IMG/VR virus record: IMGVR_UViG_3300042560_001229
Span: 17,220 to 81,219 of that record
From: a virus
DNA: 64,000 nt
Direction: 5' to 3' (one strand)
Made by a program: the position numbers and the translations under genes. Below, in pieces: positions 39,330 through 46,812 of the stretch. The notes under the pieces were generated by a model. The model saw only the letters and a program-made list of their open reading frames with translations. It had not been told where the DNA came from and did not search any database. How positions within the stretch are numbered: the stretch's first letter is position 1; every line of letters begins with the position of its first letter.

Positions 39330-40958
39330 ATGAGCAAACCGCAGATTACATCGGCTCGACAGAGCTACATTGACCAGCTTGACCTGCTCTCGGCAGCAGC
39401 CGTGGGTGTCGTGCTGACTCGCACCCGCGAACCGCACCGGGCCGAGGAAGCCATCAAGGAGTGGACGTTCACGAAGAAGCGTTCCTTCAAAAGCTGGAAC
39501 GCCGTGCGCGGCTGGAAGGAGTCCAAGCCCGACATGCGTGCCACCGTGCCCCCGCCTGACAAGGTGACGGACTTCTACCTCGCCCTCCAGAAGATCGCTG
39601 ATGTCGCCGGGAACGGTGCCGCAGCGTGGCAGGACATCACGCTTGTCGCCCACTACCCGCATTGGAATCTGGCCAAGTCTCCGGCGCAGATGCAGTTGCT
39701 CAAGGAATACAGCCGCGACTTCACGGAGACGAAGCAACGGCTCGTCCTGCTCGTGCCCGAGGCATTCGTCCTCCCGCCCGAGTTGCAGAACGACATCGCC
39801 GTGCTCGACTTCGGCCTCCCCTACCGGGACGAGTTGCGCGAGATTTACGATAACGTGATGGATGCGTCCAAGGAAGTCAGCGGGCACTCGGCACCCTATA
39901 ACGAGGACGAGATTGGCACGCTGCTCGGTTCCGGTGCGGGCATGACCGAGGCCGAGTTTGAAATGGCTCTGAGCAAGGCGATTCTCACCCATAAGGAGAA
40001 GTGGCCGAAGGTGCCGGTGAAGGACATGAACCGGGTGCTGCTCGAAGCGAAGACCGATGTGGTCAAGCGTTCGGAGATTCTCGAACTCATGGACATCGTG
40101 GATATGAAGGAAGTCGGCGGTCTGGACTTGGCGAAGGATTGGATTGCCAAGCGCAAGCGTTGCTTCACTCAGGAGGCCACCGACTTCGGAGTTGACCGTC
40201 CCAAGGGCATCGCCGCCATCGGGCCTCCCGGCACCGGCAAGAGCCTGTTCGCCAAGGCACTGGCTGGCCTGCTCTCAGTCCCTCTTATCAAGTTCGATGT
40301 GAGCAAGGTGTTCGGCTCGCTGGTGGGGCAGACGGAGACGAAAACGCATTCCGCCCTCATGCAATGCGATGCGATGGCCCCATGCGTGGTGCTCATTGAC
40401 GAAGTGGATAAGGCGGGCATTGACCCGAGGCAGGGCGGCGGTGACTCCGGCACCAGCAAACGGGTCATCGGGAAAATCCTGACGCACATGCAGGAGAGCA
40501 AAGCACCGATCTTTTGGGTGCTCACTGCCAACCGCGTGGATGGGCTTCCGCCCGAGTTGCTCCGCAAGGGACGACTGGACGAAGTGTTCGCCATTCTTCC
40601 GCCGAACAAGGTGGAGCGCATGGAAATCGTTAAGATTCACCTTCGCAAGCGCAAGCAAGACCCGAGCAAGATGAAGGACTTGTCCTTGGTCGTGGACGCC
40701 AGCGAGGGCTTCGTCTCTGCGGAACTGGAAGGTGCCGTCAAGGACGCTGTGATTGAGGCGTTCACGGAGGGCACGGAAGTCACCGGGGCCATGATCGCGG
40801 AACAGTTGAAGGGCATGAAGCCCATCAGCGTGGCCTTCGCCGACGACTTTAATGCGATGAAGGAGTGGGCTGCCAATAACGCACGCATGGCCAGCACGCA
40901 GGACGAAGTGGACGAGACTGTGCAATTCCGTCCCCGGCGTCGTAGGATGGAGCAGTAA
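39330..40958 (+). CDS. Ycf46-like AAA+ ATPase, 542 aa
   Basis: N-terminal ~200 residues match the Ycf46 pre-ATPase domain: a start 'YIDQLDLLSAAAVGVVLTRTREPHRAEEAI', ALQKIADVAG, and a segment 'KEYSRDFTETKQRLVLLVPEAFVLPPELQNDIAVLDFGLPYRDEL'. The AAA+ core has Walker A GPPGTGKS (298-305), Walker B VVLIDEVD (D357/E358), sensor TANRVDGLPPELLRKGRLDEVF with the RKGR arginine finger, and a helical lid. Ycf46 is known in plastids and cyanobacteria, role incompletely known. Neighbour at 42743 is Ycf35-like, which supports a linked module. Confidence 0.82.
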   Translation: MSKPQITSARQSYIDQLDLLSAAAVGVVLTRTREPHRAEEAIKEWTFTKKRSFKSWNAVRGWKESKPDMRATVPPPDKVTDFYLALQKIADVAGNGAAAWQDITLVAHYPHWNLAKSPAQMQLLKEYSRDFTETKQRLVLLVPEAFVLPPELQNDIAVLDFGLPYRDELREIYDNVMDASKEVSGHSAPYNEDEIGTLLGSGAGMTEAEFEMALSKAILTHKEKWPKVPVKDMNRVLLEAKTDVVKRSEILELMDIVDMKEVGGLDLAKDWIAKRKRCFTQEATDFGVDRPKGIAAIGPPGTGKSLFAKALAGLLSVPLIKFDVSKVFGSLVGQTETKTHSALMQCDAMAPCVVLIDEVDKAGIDPRQGGGDSGTSKRVIGKILTHMQESKAPIFWVLTANRVDGLPPELLRKGRLDEVFAILPPNKVERMEIVKIHLRKRKQDPSKMKDLSLVVDASEGFVSAELEGAVKDAVIEAFTEGTEVTGAMIAEQLKGMKPISVAFADDFNAMKEWAANNARMASTQDEVDETVQFRPRRRRMEQ

Positions 40959-40982
40959 CAGTCGCCACAAATGACCACCACG

Positions 40983-41018
40983 TTGCGAATGACCCTCTAC
41001 CCATACCAATCCACCAGA
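40983..41018 (+). promoter_or_regulatory. Possible TTGCGA promoter
   Basis: TTGCGA at 40983 with an ATG exactly 36 nt downstream (41019). It lacks ACGAATC and the 17-bp element. Precedes a leader ORF and then the 41038 gene. Confidence 0.4.
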
Positions 41019-41051
41019 ATGAAAGGAGCAGCCCACCATGCCACTGATTAG
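41019..41051 (+). CDS. Leader peptide, 10 aa
   Basis: MKGAAHHATD, overlapping the ATG of the next gene at 41038 in another frame; its codons contain AAAGGAG, which also fits as the ribosome site for that gene. Confidence 0.35.
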   Translation: MKGAAHHATD

Positions 41052-41661
41052 CACGATGACCGGAAGCGAAACCGTAGCCGATGGCTTTGCCAAGGTGTTC
41101 GCCTTCCATGTAACCCGCGAGGCTGAGACTTTCATCGGCCAAGCAGCCAAGACGGGGGAGAAGGTTAGGGCGGTTGGCAGTCCCGTCAGGGAAAGCGCCG
41201 TGGCTGGCATCCGTCAGGAGATAGGAGGGTCTTGGGTGATGCAGTCGTTCGAGGTTGAGGACGATGAAATCATCAAGGTGTTTGCCCAGCGCAGGAACGC
41301 ATGGAACAAGCTGATCGTGGCCGCGCAGCTTCTCCTGCTATGCCGCACCACCGGCCCGCTGACCCGCATCACCATCCCTCTACTCAACCGTCCCGGCAAG
41401 AGCCGGTTCACGGAGGCGGTGATGCAGGGCCGGTTTGAAGTCGTCACCCCGCAGGAGGCGTTTGAGCGACATGGCATCACCGTCCCGCCGCACTTCATGC
41501 GGTTCTACCATCCGAGTTCGCAGCAGTCGGTGTTCAACGTCACGCAAGTCGAAGCGGCCAGTTCGGTGAAGCAGAAGATCGTGGCCACCATCACCAAGGC
41601 CGATGACGGAGCCACCGTGGTTGTCCGTTCGGTGAAACGTCGGAGGGCATTCGAGCTATGA
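41038..41661 (+). CDS. Hypothetical protein, 207 aa
   Basis: Alpha/beta protein without a recognised family. Segments: GFAKVFAFHVTREAETFIGQAAKTGEKVRAV, AWNKLIVAAQLLLLCRTTGPLTRI, and a basic end (VVRSVKRRRAFEL) that echoes the KRxRxLEF tails. Probably co-transcribed with the next three genes. Confidence 0.5.
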   Translation: MPLISTMTGSETVADGFAKVFAFHVTREAETFIGQAAKTGEKVRAVGSPVRESAVAGIRQEIGGSWVMQSFEVEDDEIIKVFAQRRNAWNKLIVAAQLLLLCRTTGPLTRITIPLLNRPGKSRFTEAVMQGRFEVVTPQEAFERHGITVPPHFMRFYHPSSQQSVFNVTQVEAASSVKQKIVATITKADDGATVVVRSVKRRRAFEL

Positions 41662-42107
41662 GTCAGTCATCCGATAACAAGAAGTGGCGGCAGAACGTGC
41701 CATCAAACATCGGCATGTTGGGGCTGCTTGTTCCGCCGAAGGTCAAGACCAGTCTGCCGAAGCCTTACCAATACGAGGCACCGATTGCTGCGGTGCAGGA
41801 CATGGTGCGACAGTTGAAGATCGAGGAGAAATCTGATCGCAAGTTGCAGTGCTACCTTGTTGCCACCAAGCCAGTCAGCAAGGGTATCCGACTGACCATC
41901 TTCATGCTCGGCTATCAGCCCGGACTGTGTGGAGAGAGTGGGACTGGTGCAGGGTTGGATAAGTCTCAATGGGAGGCCATGACCGGCACTGTGCGGATGA
42001 TTCTGGAGCACGACTTGGGCAAGGTGCCTCTCTATGTCGAGCCGTGGCGCAAGGGGAAGAAGTTTCAAGCCCGCTTCGAGACTTACATCAAATACTCAGA
42101 ACTATGA
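41658..42107 (+). CDS. Hypothetical protein, 149 aa
   Basis: ATGA overlap. MSQSSDNKKWRQNVPSNIGMLGLLVPPKVKTSLPKPYQYE; central strands 'LQCYLVATKPVSKGIRLTIFMLGY'; 'EHDLGKVPLYVEPWRKGKKFQARFE'. No recognised domain. Confidence 0.5.
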   Translation: MSQSSDNKKWRQNVPSNIGMLGLLVPPKVKTSLPKPYQYEAPIAAVQDMVRQLKIEEKSDRKLQCYLVATKPVSKGIRLTIFMLGYQPGLCGESGTGAGLDKSQWEAMTGTVRMILEHDLGKVPLYVEPWRKGKKFQARFETYIKYSEL

Positions 42108-42316
42108 CCACCCGCGACCAGTTTGTAGCCTACGTTGACCGGATGGATGCGCGGCAGCGGTTCTCGGACTTATACACCCGCCCCGTCGAGGAGTATCTCA
42201 CCGAGTATTGTGGGTCGGCGCAGGAGGCTGAGGATGCTTCGGACGGCGAGAAGCAACTGTGGCAGAGCATCTGCAACGATTTGGGGCTTCCCTTCCCACC
42301 AGAGGACGAAGCATGA
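42104..42316 (+). CDS. Hypothetical acidic protein, 70 aa
   Basis: Acidic helical protein, ATGA overlaps on both sides (TTRDQFVAYVDRMDARQRFSDLYTRPVEEYLTEYCG). No domain recognised. Confidence 0.5.
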   Translation: MTTRDQFVAYVDRMDARQRFSDLYTRPVEEYLTEYCGSAQEAEDASDGEKQLWQSICNDLGLPFPPEDEA

Positions 42317-42621
42317 GCAAGAACCAAGTGCTTGTGCCGATGGAGACAATGTGCCCGACCTGCCCGTTCCGGCCCGAGGGCTATACCGAAGTTCGCAGCC
42401 TGCTGGTTGAACGTGCGACGAGCGAGGCGACACCCATCTGCCACTCGACCGGGGACACAGAGATTGTCCCTCCAGAAGATCGGCTGGACGCCAACCCAAG
42501 GGCGTGCCGGGGTGCGCGGAATCTGCAACTGCAACGCTTTGCCAAGATGGGGTTCATCACCGCCCCGACTGACGAGGCATGGTTTGCCAAGTGCAAGGAA
42601 ATGGGACTCCCGACACCGTGA
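42313..42621 (+). CDS. DUF6283-like Cys-rich protein, 102 aa
   Basis: Second member with the pattern of the 2876 protein: CPTCPF (~14-19), CHSTGD (~43-48), CRGARN (~65). Probably binds a metal. Closes an operon that ends before a 17-bp element. Confidence 0.6.
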   Translation: MSKNQVLVPMETMCPTCPFRPEGYTEVRSLLVERATSEATPICHSTGDTEIVPPEDRLDANPRACRGARNLQLQRFAKMGFITAPTDEAWFAKCKEMGLPTP

Positions 42622-42623
42622 CC

Positions 42624-42688
42624 TTTGAAACTGTTGCAAAATCTTTTTGAAAATTTCGGATTGACCACGAATCAGTCATGGTCTAAGT
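42624..42688 (+). promoter_or_regulatory. 17-bp element plus TTGACC promoter (P9)
   Basis: TTTGAAACTGTTGCAAA (42624-42640); here the gap to TTGACC (42661) is 20 bp, about 13 bp more than elsewhere, with an AT-rich insertion 'tttttgaaaatttcgga'. Spacer ACGAATCAGT; -10 CTAAGT at 42683. Confidence 0.68.
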
Positions 42689-42693
42689 TTCAG

Positions 42694-42714
42694 TTCACCG
42701 CAGCTACAACCCGC
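42694..42714 (+). promoter_or_regulatory. Shared 5' leader box
   Basis: TTCACCGCAGCTACAACCCGC, matching 39290-39309 before the Ycf46-like gene. Only these two promoters in the window have it, and both have unusually long leaders (~45-50 nt). Confidence 0.6.
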
Positions 42715-42742
42715 CCAACAGGGCACAGCAGAAACAGACAGT

Positions 42743-43183
42743 ATGAGTAAAACGACCACCATTAACAAAGTCCCGATTCGGGACATCGCCGCCCTGCATT
42801 CCGCAGCGACGGACTTGAAGAACGCCGGAGTGAATTGCTCCCTCGTTGCCAACACCGGATGCCGCCTCTGGTATTCGGAGCAGCAGTGCGCCTACGTGCT
42901 CAAGCTGCCTGACTGCCAGTTCGACCTTGGCATCGTCAAGAACGGGGATGGCACCTATTCCACCGTGACCGATCTGCACGCCGGTTTGGTGTCCCGGCAG
43001 ATTGGGCAGACCGCCCCGCCGTCCTGTGGCTTCACGCCCGAGGAGTTGGCCATCGGCAAGTTCATGCAGGAGTATGGCAAGCACGCCGCCATCAATGCCG
43101 CAATGGAGGCAGGCCACCAAGTAAGCGGCTGCTACCTTGACGAGCAAGGCGAGTATCAGTTGGAACTCGAAGTCACCCTCTAA
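42743..43183 (+). CDS. Ycf35/DUF1257-like protein, 146 aa
   Basis: Layout of the Ycf35 (DUF1257) family: an early helix following 'VPIRDIAALHSAATDLKNAG', a strand with 'AYVLKLPDCQFDLGIVKNGDGTYSTVTDLHAG' (the DIGF/NGDG-Y core), and a C-terminal helix followed by YQLELEVTL. Plastid and cyanobacterial homologues accompany Ycf46. Shares its transcript leader with the Ycf46-like gene and precedes a DUF2997-like gene. Function unknown. Confidence 0.68.
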   Translation: MSKTTTINKVPIRDIAALHSAATDLKNAGVNCSLVANTGCRLWYSEQQCAYVLKLPDCQFDLGIVKNGDGTYSTVTDLHAGLVSRQIGQTAPPSCGFTPEELAIGKFMQEYGKHAAINAAMEAGHQVSGCYLDEQGEYQLELEVTL

Positions 43184-43215
43184 CCGCAACACCGAACCAG
43201 AAAGAAACCACCAGT

Positions 43216-43413
43216 ATGCCGAAAATCCGAGTCACCATCAATAAAGTCGGGGGAGTCAAAGCCGAGGGCGAAGGGTTCGTCCAAGGCCAGTGCCATACGA
43301 GCATGGCTCCCATCCTCTCCGTGTTCAGCGGAGGCACCGGAATCCAAACGTCCGAGGAGAAGCCGGACTTGAACGTGCTGGACGAAGGCGAGCACGAGCA
43401 CATCGCCCTCTAG
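43216..43413 (+). CDS. DUF2997-like protein, 65 aa
   Basis: Short beta protein: KIRVTINKVGGVKAEGEGFVQGQCHTSMAPILSVF, matching the DUF2997 plan ('I-x-V-x-I-x-x-x-G-x-V-x-x-x-x-x-G-x-x-G-x-x-C'). DUF2997 genes regularly sit beside DUF1257 genes in cyanobacteria and some phages, which is the arrangement here. Confidence 0.65.
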   Translation: MPKIRVTINKVGGVKAEGEGFVQGQCHTSMAPILSVFSGGTGIQTSEEKPDLNVLDEGEHEHIAL

Positions 43414-43416
43414 GTC

Positions 43417-43788
43417 ATGGGAAAGCAACTCATTACCATTGGCGTAGGCGGGTCGTTGACCGGCCTGCAAATGAAGAAAGGCGCGGGGCTGGACTTACGG
43501 AAGTTCGGCCCCGCCGCCATCGTCCGCTCGACCGAAATCGAATGGGACGAGGAACAGCAAAAGTGGTTCGTCCACTTTCTCCAAGGGCAGCGCAAGGACA
43601 CCGTGCTGACGCGCACTGACTTCCATGAGTATGTCGTCCCTCCTATCCACCAGACGGTAGGGGAGGCCAAGCTGAACGGATGGAAGTGGCAGGATGCCAT
43701 GCTCTACTCGGATTACGAGGATGCCGTCGCCGCCGAAGTCGCCGCCATTCAAGCCATGCGGAAGAAGCATGGGAAGGAGTTCGTATGA
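43417..43788 (+). CDS. Hypothetical protein, 123 aa
   Basis: Three nt after the DUF2997-like stop, so likely part of the same operon. ITIGVGGSLTGLQMKKGAGLDLRKFGPAAIVRSTEIEWDEEQQKWFVHFLQGQ: beta-rich start, helical end with VAAEVAAIQAMRKKHGKEFV. Family not recognised. Confidence 0.5.
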   Translation: MGKQLITIGVGGSLTGLQMKKGAGLDLRKFGPAAIVRSTEIEWDEEQQKWFVHFLQGQRKDTVLTRTDFHEYVVPPIHQTVGEAKLNGWKWQDAMLYSDYEDAVAAEVAAIQAMRKKHGKEFV

Positions 43789-44516
43789 GCGTGGAGTTCA
43801 AGACGCTCATGGGCACCACCATCCCAAGGGAAGCTGTGCCGATCTTTCTGTTCAAGGACGGCACGCACTGGTGCGCGGTGCGTCCTGACTTCATCAACTT
43901 GCATGAGAGCATCGCCGGATTCGGTGTCACGCAAGGTGAGGCTGTGATGAATCTGGAAAGTAACGAGGCCATCGCACCGAGAACGGTTGTGCAGCCTGAC
44001 GGCTCGGCGCTGGGGGAGATTCCTCCGGTTGAGGATACCGGCCTGTTCGGCGGAGTCATTCCCGAAGGAGCCACTGACATCACGCTAGAGCAGCAGGCCG
44101 TGCTGGACGCCATACTGCCGGAGCCACCTAACCCTGCCTACCGCACTACGGTTCGTATCGTTACCTCGATGGGGAGTCTTGCCTTGGACTATGACGGGCC
44201 GGTTCGGTTCCAGCACGGAGTCACCGATGCTGATGAAGGTGAGTTGCGAGCCATCCTGCAACCCGGCAGGCATGAGTTCGTGGTCATCACCCGGCCTTAT
44301 GCTCCCGATGTCGAAGCTGAGGAAAAGCCCGACGCCGAGGGCTGGTATAACTTGCAGACCCAAAGCAAGATGCCGGAGCCTCGCGTGGCGGTGCAAGTCA
44401 AAGGGCACTTAGGGGATGACACGGTCGGCGTCACCTACTGGTCGCATAAAATGGGCGACTGGATGTGCAGCGGCGACCCGACGCACTGGCGTCCCATTCC
44501 TCCAGAAAAAGTGTAG
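43785..44516 (+). CDS. Hypothetical protein, 243 aa
   Basis: ATGA overlap. Starts MSVEFKTLMGTTIPREAVPIFLFKDGTHWCAVRPDFINLHESIAGFG, then an acidic region and a strand-rich part with 'ILQPGRHEFVVITRPYAP', ending 'HWRPIPPEKV', a closing seen in phage DUF551-like proteins (weak). Followed by a perfect hairpin. Confidence 0.5.
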   Translation: MSVEFKTLMGTTIPREAVPIFLFKDGTHWCAVRPDFINLHESIAGFGVTQGEAVMNLESNEAIAPRTVVQPDGSALGEIPPVEDTGLFGGVIPEGATDITLEQQAVLDAILPEPPNPAYRTTVRIVTSMGSLALDYDGPVRFQHGVTDADEGELRAILQPGRHEFVVITRPYAPDVEAEEKPDAEGWYNLQTQSKMPEPRVAVQVKGHLGDDTVGVTYWSHKMGDWMCSGDPTHWRPIPPEKV

Positions 44517-44528
44517 CAGTGGGGAAAC

Positions 44529-44558
44529 CGGAGAAGGGGTGTCACAGCCCCTTCTCCG
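44529..44558 (+). terminator. Perfect 11-bp hairpin after operon
   Basis: CGGAGAAGGGG (44529-44539), loop TGTCACAG, CCCCTTCTCCG (44548-44558). No T tract follows, so it may terminate weakly or protect the mRNA 3' end. Confidence 0.6.
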
Positions 44559-44637
44559 CGTCCTTGCCCTCCAGACCACCCAACCCCCACCCGGCACCGG
44601 AAAACGATTCCTACGCCATCCTCAGCGCACCATTTTG

Positions 44638-44685
44638 ATGAAATTCCACCCTTCCCACCATGCCCATTCAAGAAAACGCCTGTGA
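44638..44685 (+). CDS. Possible leader peptide, 15 aa
   Basis: MKFHPSHHAHSRKRL. Its start, ATGAAATTCCACC, resembles the ATGAAATCCACC box, but no convincing TTGAC lies 36-38 nt upstream. It overlaps the next gene's start at 44660. Confidence 0.3.
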   Translation: MKFHPSHHAHSRKRL

Positions 44686-45001
44686 CTGTCCGCACTGCCG
44701 AGCCATGTGCCAGAGTCCCTGCATAGGGACGCCCGAGGACATCGCCCGATTGATTGCCGCAGGGCACCGGGACAAACTCGCTCCGACCCTCTACGCGCCG
44801 CTCCTCGACTACGGCGTTCCGCCTGTGAGCATGGTGGCTCCACTCAAGACTGAGAAGGGCTGTGTCTTTCGCACCGAGGAAGGTCTGTGTTCGTTGCACG
44901 CCAGCGGACTGAAACCGTTGGAGGGTAAGCTGGCCTCGTGCAAGCACACGCCCAAGGAATCCCTCATGGTCATCGCGGCAGTAACGAAGACATGGCTGTG
45001 A
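44660..45001 (+). CDS. YkgJ-like Cys cluster protein, 113 aa
   Basis: CDCPHCRAMCQSPCIGTPED at the start, then a GCVFRTEEGLCSLHASGLKPLEGKLASC block. This spacing matches zinc/iron-chelating YkgJ-like proteins ('C-x-x-C ... C-x-F/H ... G-x-C-x-L-H-x-x-G-L-K-P'). In bacteria these are linked to post-translational modification or redox; the phage role is unknown. Confidence 0.6.
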   Translation: MPIQENACDCPHCRAMCQSPCIGTPEDIARLIAAGHRDKLAPTLYAPLLDYGVPPVSMVAPLKTEKGCVFRTEEGLCSLHASGLKPLEGKLASCKHTPKESLMVIAAVTKTWL

Positions 45002-45034
45002 GCACACGCAATAGGGACGGTGAGAAAGTAGCCA

Positions 45035-45063
45035 TTGACAACGAAACGTCCTCTCTGATAGCG
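45035..45063 (+). promoter_or_regulatory. TTGACA promoter (P10), no 17-bp element
   Basis: TTGACA at 45035, spacer ACGAAACGTC, -10 around GATAGC (45057). ATG 45072 is 37 nt downstream. A 17-bp element lies inside the gene that follows. Confidence 0.62.
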
Positions 45064-45071
45064 TCTTACCC

Positions 45072-45413
45072 ATGAAGAAAGACATCGAAAAGTATCTGAT
45101 ACCGGGCGACCGTCCGCTGGTCATCCTTCCCGAACTGGCTAGGGAGTTGGGTTTGGAGCAGGCGGTGGTTTTGCAACAGTTGCATTGGCTGCTGAGGGAC
45201 GAGCGCAACGGCAAATTGCTGAAAGATGGGAAGCGGTGGGTGTTCAACACTTACGAGGATTGGGTGAAGAATTACTTCGTGTGGATGAGCGAGCGCACCC
45301 TCCGCAGAGTGTTCACAGAACTGGAGACGCTGGGTGCCATTGAGTCGTGCCAGCCCGAAGGTGGTATCTCCCGGCGCAAATACTACCGAATGCTGATAGG
45401 AGGAACGAAGTGA
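45072..45413 (+). CDS. Winged-helix DNA-binding protein, 113 aa
   Basis: Helix-turn-helix plan of phage replication or repressor proteins: LVILPELARELGLEQAVVLQQLHWLLRD (DnaD/RepO-like first helices), NTYEDWVKNYFVWMSERTLRRVFTELETLGAIESCQPEGGISRRKYYRM (recognition helix and wing). Just upstream of the helicase/polymerase operon, it is a candidate origin or loader protein, or the reader of the 17-bp elements (one of them lies within this gene). Confidence 0.65.
   Translation: MKKDIEKYLIPGDRPLVILPELARELGLEQAVVLQQLHWLLRDERNGKLLKDGKRWVFNTYEDWVKNYFVWMSERTLRRVFTELETLGAIESCQPEGGISRRKYYRMLIGGTK
45170..45186 (+). repeat. 17-bp element inside winged-helix gene
   Basis: TTTGCAACAGTTGCATT, frame TTG-CAA-CAG-TTG-CAT (LQQLH). 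135 nt after promoter P10; a position that could allow feedback control. Confidence 0.7.
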
Positions 45414-45562
45414 GAAACCATGTGGCCATTTTGGACGCATCCACCGGCCATCCTGACCGCTTCCTCATGCGGCCAATTTGGACGGTTCCTATAACAAGAA
45501 GGACTGCAAGCATCACCGACAAGAACTGCTCGCGCAGACGCGAGGTAGGAGGGCTATGCTGA
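45410..45562 (+). CDS. Hypothetical basic protein, 50 aa
   Basis: GTG start with AGGAGG 7 nt upstream and a GTGA overlap. Basic (RRTASITDKNCSRRREVGG). Its 3' end contains the AGGAGGG used by the next gene. Confidence 0.45.
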   Translation: MRNHVAILDASTGHPDRFLMRPIWTVPITRRTASITDKNCSRRREVGGLC

Positions 45563-46266
45563 AAGTCTCGACCAAACCCAAGGCCACGGAGCCGCCCCCT
45601 ACCATGAGCCTTGATGAACGGGTGGCAAGGGCCACGGAACGCTGTGACACCATCCGGCAGAAGAAGAAGCAGAAAGCCGCCGAGTCCGGTCTGTGCTCGG
45701 CGCGGGAGTTGCGGAAGCTGTGGCTTAGTGCTGGCGGTGCGACCGTGCTGCCGGTGACGACGCAGGACGCCATCATCCTTCACCAAGAAATGAAACGCCA
45801 CGCGGCGCGGAAGGAGAAAGTCGGGTTCATTGAACTGATGGAGTGGAGCATCGCCAACTGGCCGCTGATGATGGACGCGCATTTTCACACCATGCAGAAC
45901 CGGCCCGAGTTACCGGCCATCCGCTTTTTCGTGAAGTGCATCGGCAAGTTCCTGTTCGCTTACGATGAACGCGGCAGGCTGGAGCGCATGGCGAACATGA
46001 CGACCCGCGAACGCATGGTGGACACCCTGATGCGGAGGAAGGGCATGACGCAGGCGGCAGCGGAGCGGGAGGTTGATGAACGCCTTGGCCTGACCAAGCT
46101 GAAAGCCGAGATTGAAACCGAACGCCGGAAATTGCAACAGTTGCAAGACCGGCACCAGCAAACCAAAGAAACCGAAGAAAGAATCGCCATGATGAACCGA
46201 ACCGTGCAGCGCAAGGAACTGCGAGCCGTGCAGGGTGTGGGAGGCACCTACGAGCAATGGACTTAG
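45556..46266 (+). CDS. Helical protein, possible helicase-loader region, 236 aa
   Basis: Long helical protein with SLDERVARATERCDTIRQKKKQKAAESG, VGFIELMEWSIANWPLMMDAHFHTM, and a coiled-coil end (KLKAEIETERRKLQQLQDRHQQTKETEE). The 17-bp element encodes KLQQLQ. A role before the DnaB-like helicase suggests replication; family not recognised. Confidence 0.5.
   Translation: MLKVSTKPKATEPPPTMSLDERVARATERCDTIRQKKKQKAAESGLCSARELRKLWLSAGGATVLPVTTQDAIILHQEMKRHAARKEKVGFIELMEWSIANWPLMMDAHFHTMQNRPELPAIRFFVKCIGKFLFAYDERGRLERMANMTTRERMVDTLMRRKGMTQAAAEREVDERLGLTKLKAEIETERRKLQQLQDRHQQTKETEERIAMMNRTVQRKELRAVQGVGGTYEQWT
46131..46147 (+). repeat. 17-bp element inside a gene
   Basis: ATTGCAACAGTTGCAAG, frame TTG-CAA-CAG-TTG-CAA (LQQLQ), within the coiled-coil part of the 45556 gene. 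Confidence 0.72.
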
Positions 46267-46811
46267 ACGACCCGCAAACCAAGGTGGTGAACGATGCGGT
46301 GGAGCAATCCATCCTCCGTGCCGGTATCCCGAAGCAGTTCGCCCGCAAGTCGGAGCAGTTGAGGAACTACGGACTGAGGGGCATGGCACTGGACGATATG
46401 TTTTCCTCCGGTGAAATGTCCACCCTCCTAGCCGGTGGCGGTGGCCTTTACTTCGAGGGTGACTCGCCGGAACTGTTTGCCCGCTTCCATCTGACTTGCC
46501 GGGGTGTGCTGCGGAGGCATCTGCCTTTGTCGGTGCTGTCCCTGCCCACCTTCCGTCAGGTGGTCTGCGGAAAGAACTACGACGAAACGATTTCGAGGGT
46601 GGTGGTGCTGGCCATTGGCGGGTTTTACGACAAGACCTACAAGCAACCGTTCTCCGAGGAAGACCTGTTCACGATGGGTTGGTATCTGCGCGAGTGGGTC
46701 ATGTCCGGCAAGGCGCTGATACTCCAAGGCTCCCTGCCATTGGGCCGCTGCGATTGGTGGTCGGACTCACTTTTGCAACTGTTGCAAACGAAGCTGGTCA
46801 CGCACAAGTAA
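46257..46811 (+). CDS. Hypothetical protein, 184 aa
   Basis: Overlaps its upstream neighbour by 10 nt. Helical with 'FARKSEQLRNYGLRGMALDDMFSSGEMSTLLAGGGGLYFEG' and 'FHLTCRGVLRRHLPLSVLSLPTFRQVVCGKNYDETISRVVVLAIGG'. Possibly a loader or DnaB partner; no motif proves it. The 17-bp element encodes LLQLLQT near the end. Confidence 0.5.
   Translation: MDLDDPQTKVVNDAVEQSILRAGIPKQFARKSEQLRNYGLRGMALDDMFSSGEMSTLLAGGGGLYFEGDSPELFARFHLTCRGVLRRHLPLSVLSLPTFRQVVCGKNYDETISRVVVLAIGGFYDKTYKQPFSEEDLFTMGWYLREWVMSGKALILQGSLPLGRCDWWSDSLLQLLQTKLVTHK
46772..46788 (+). repeat. 17-bp element inside a gene
   Basis: TTTGCAACTGTTGCAAA, frame TTG-CAA-CTG-TTG-CAA (LQLLQ), near the 3' end of the 46257 gene. Confidence 0.75.
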
Positions 46812-46812
46812 C

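Noticed and set aside
10110-44630. Repeated 'acgccatcctcagcg' strings (10110, 44611, near copy at 4747)
   Set aside because: Only two or three copies, one of them inside a gene with conserved codons; too few to separate from chance.
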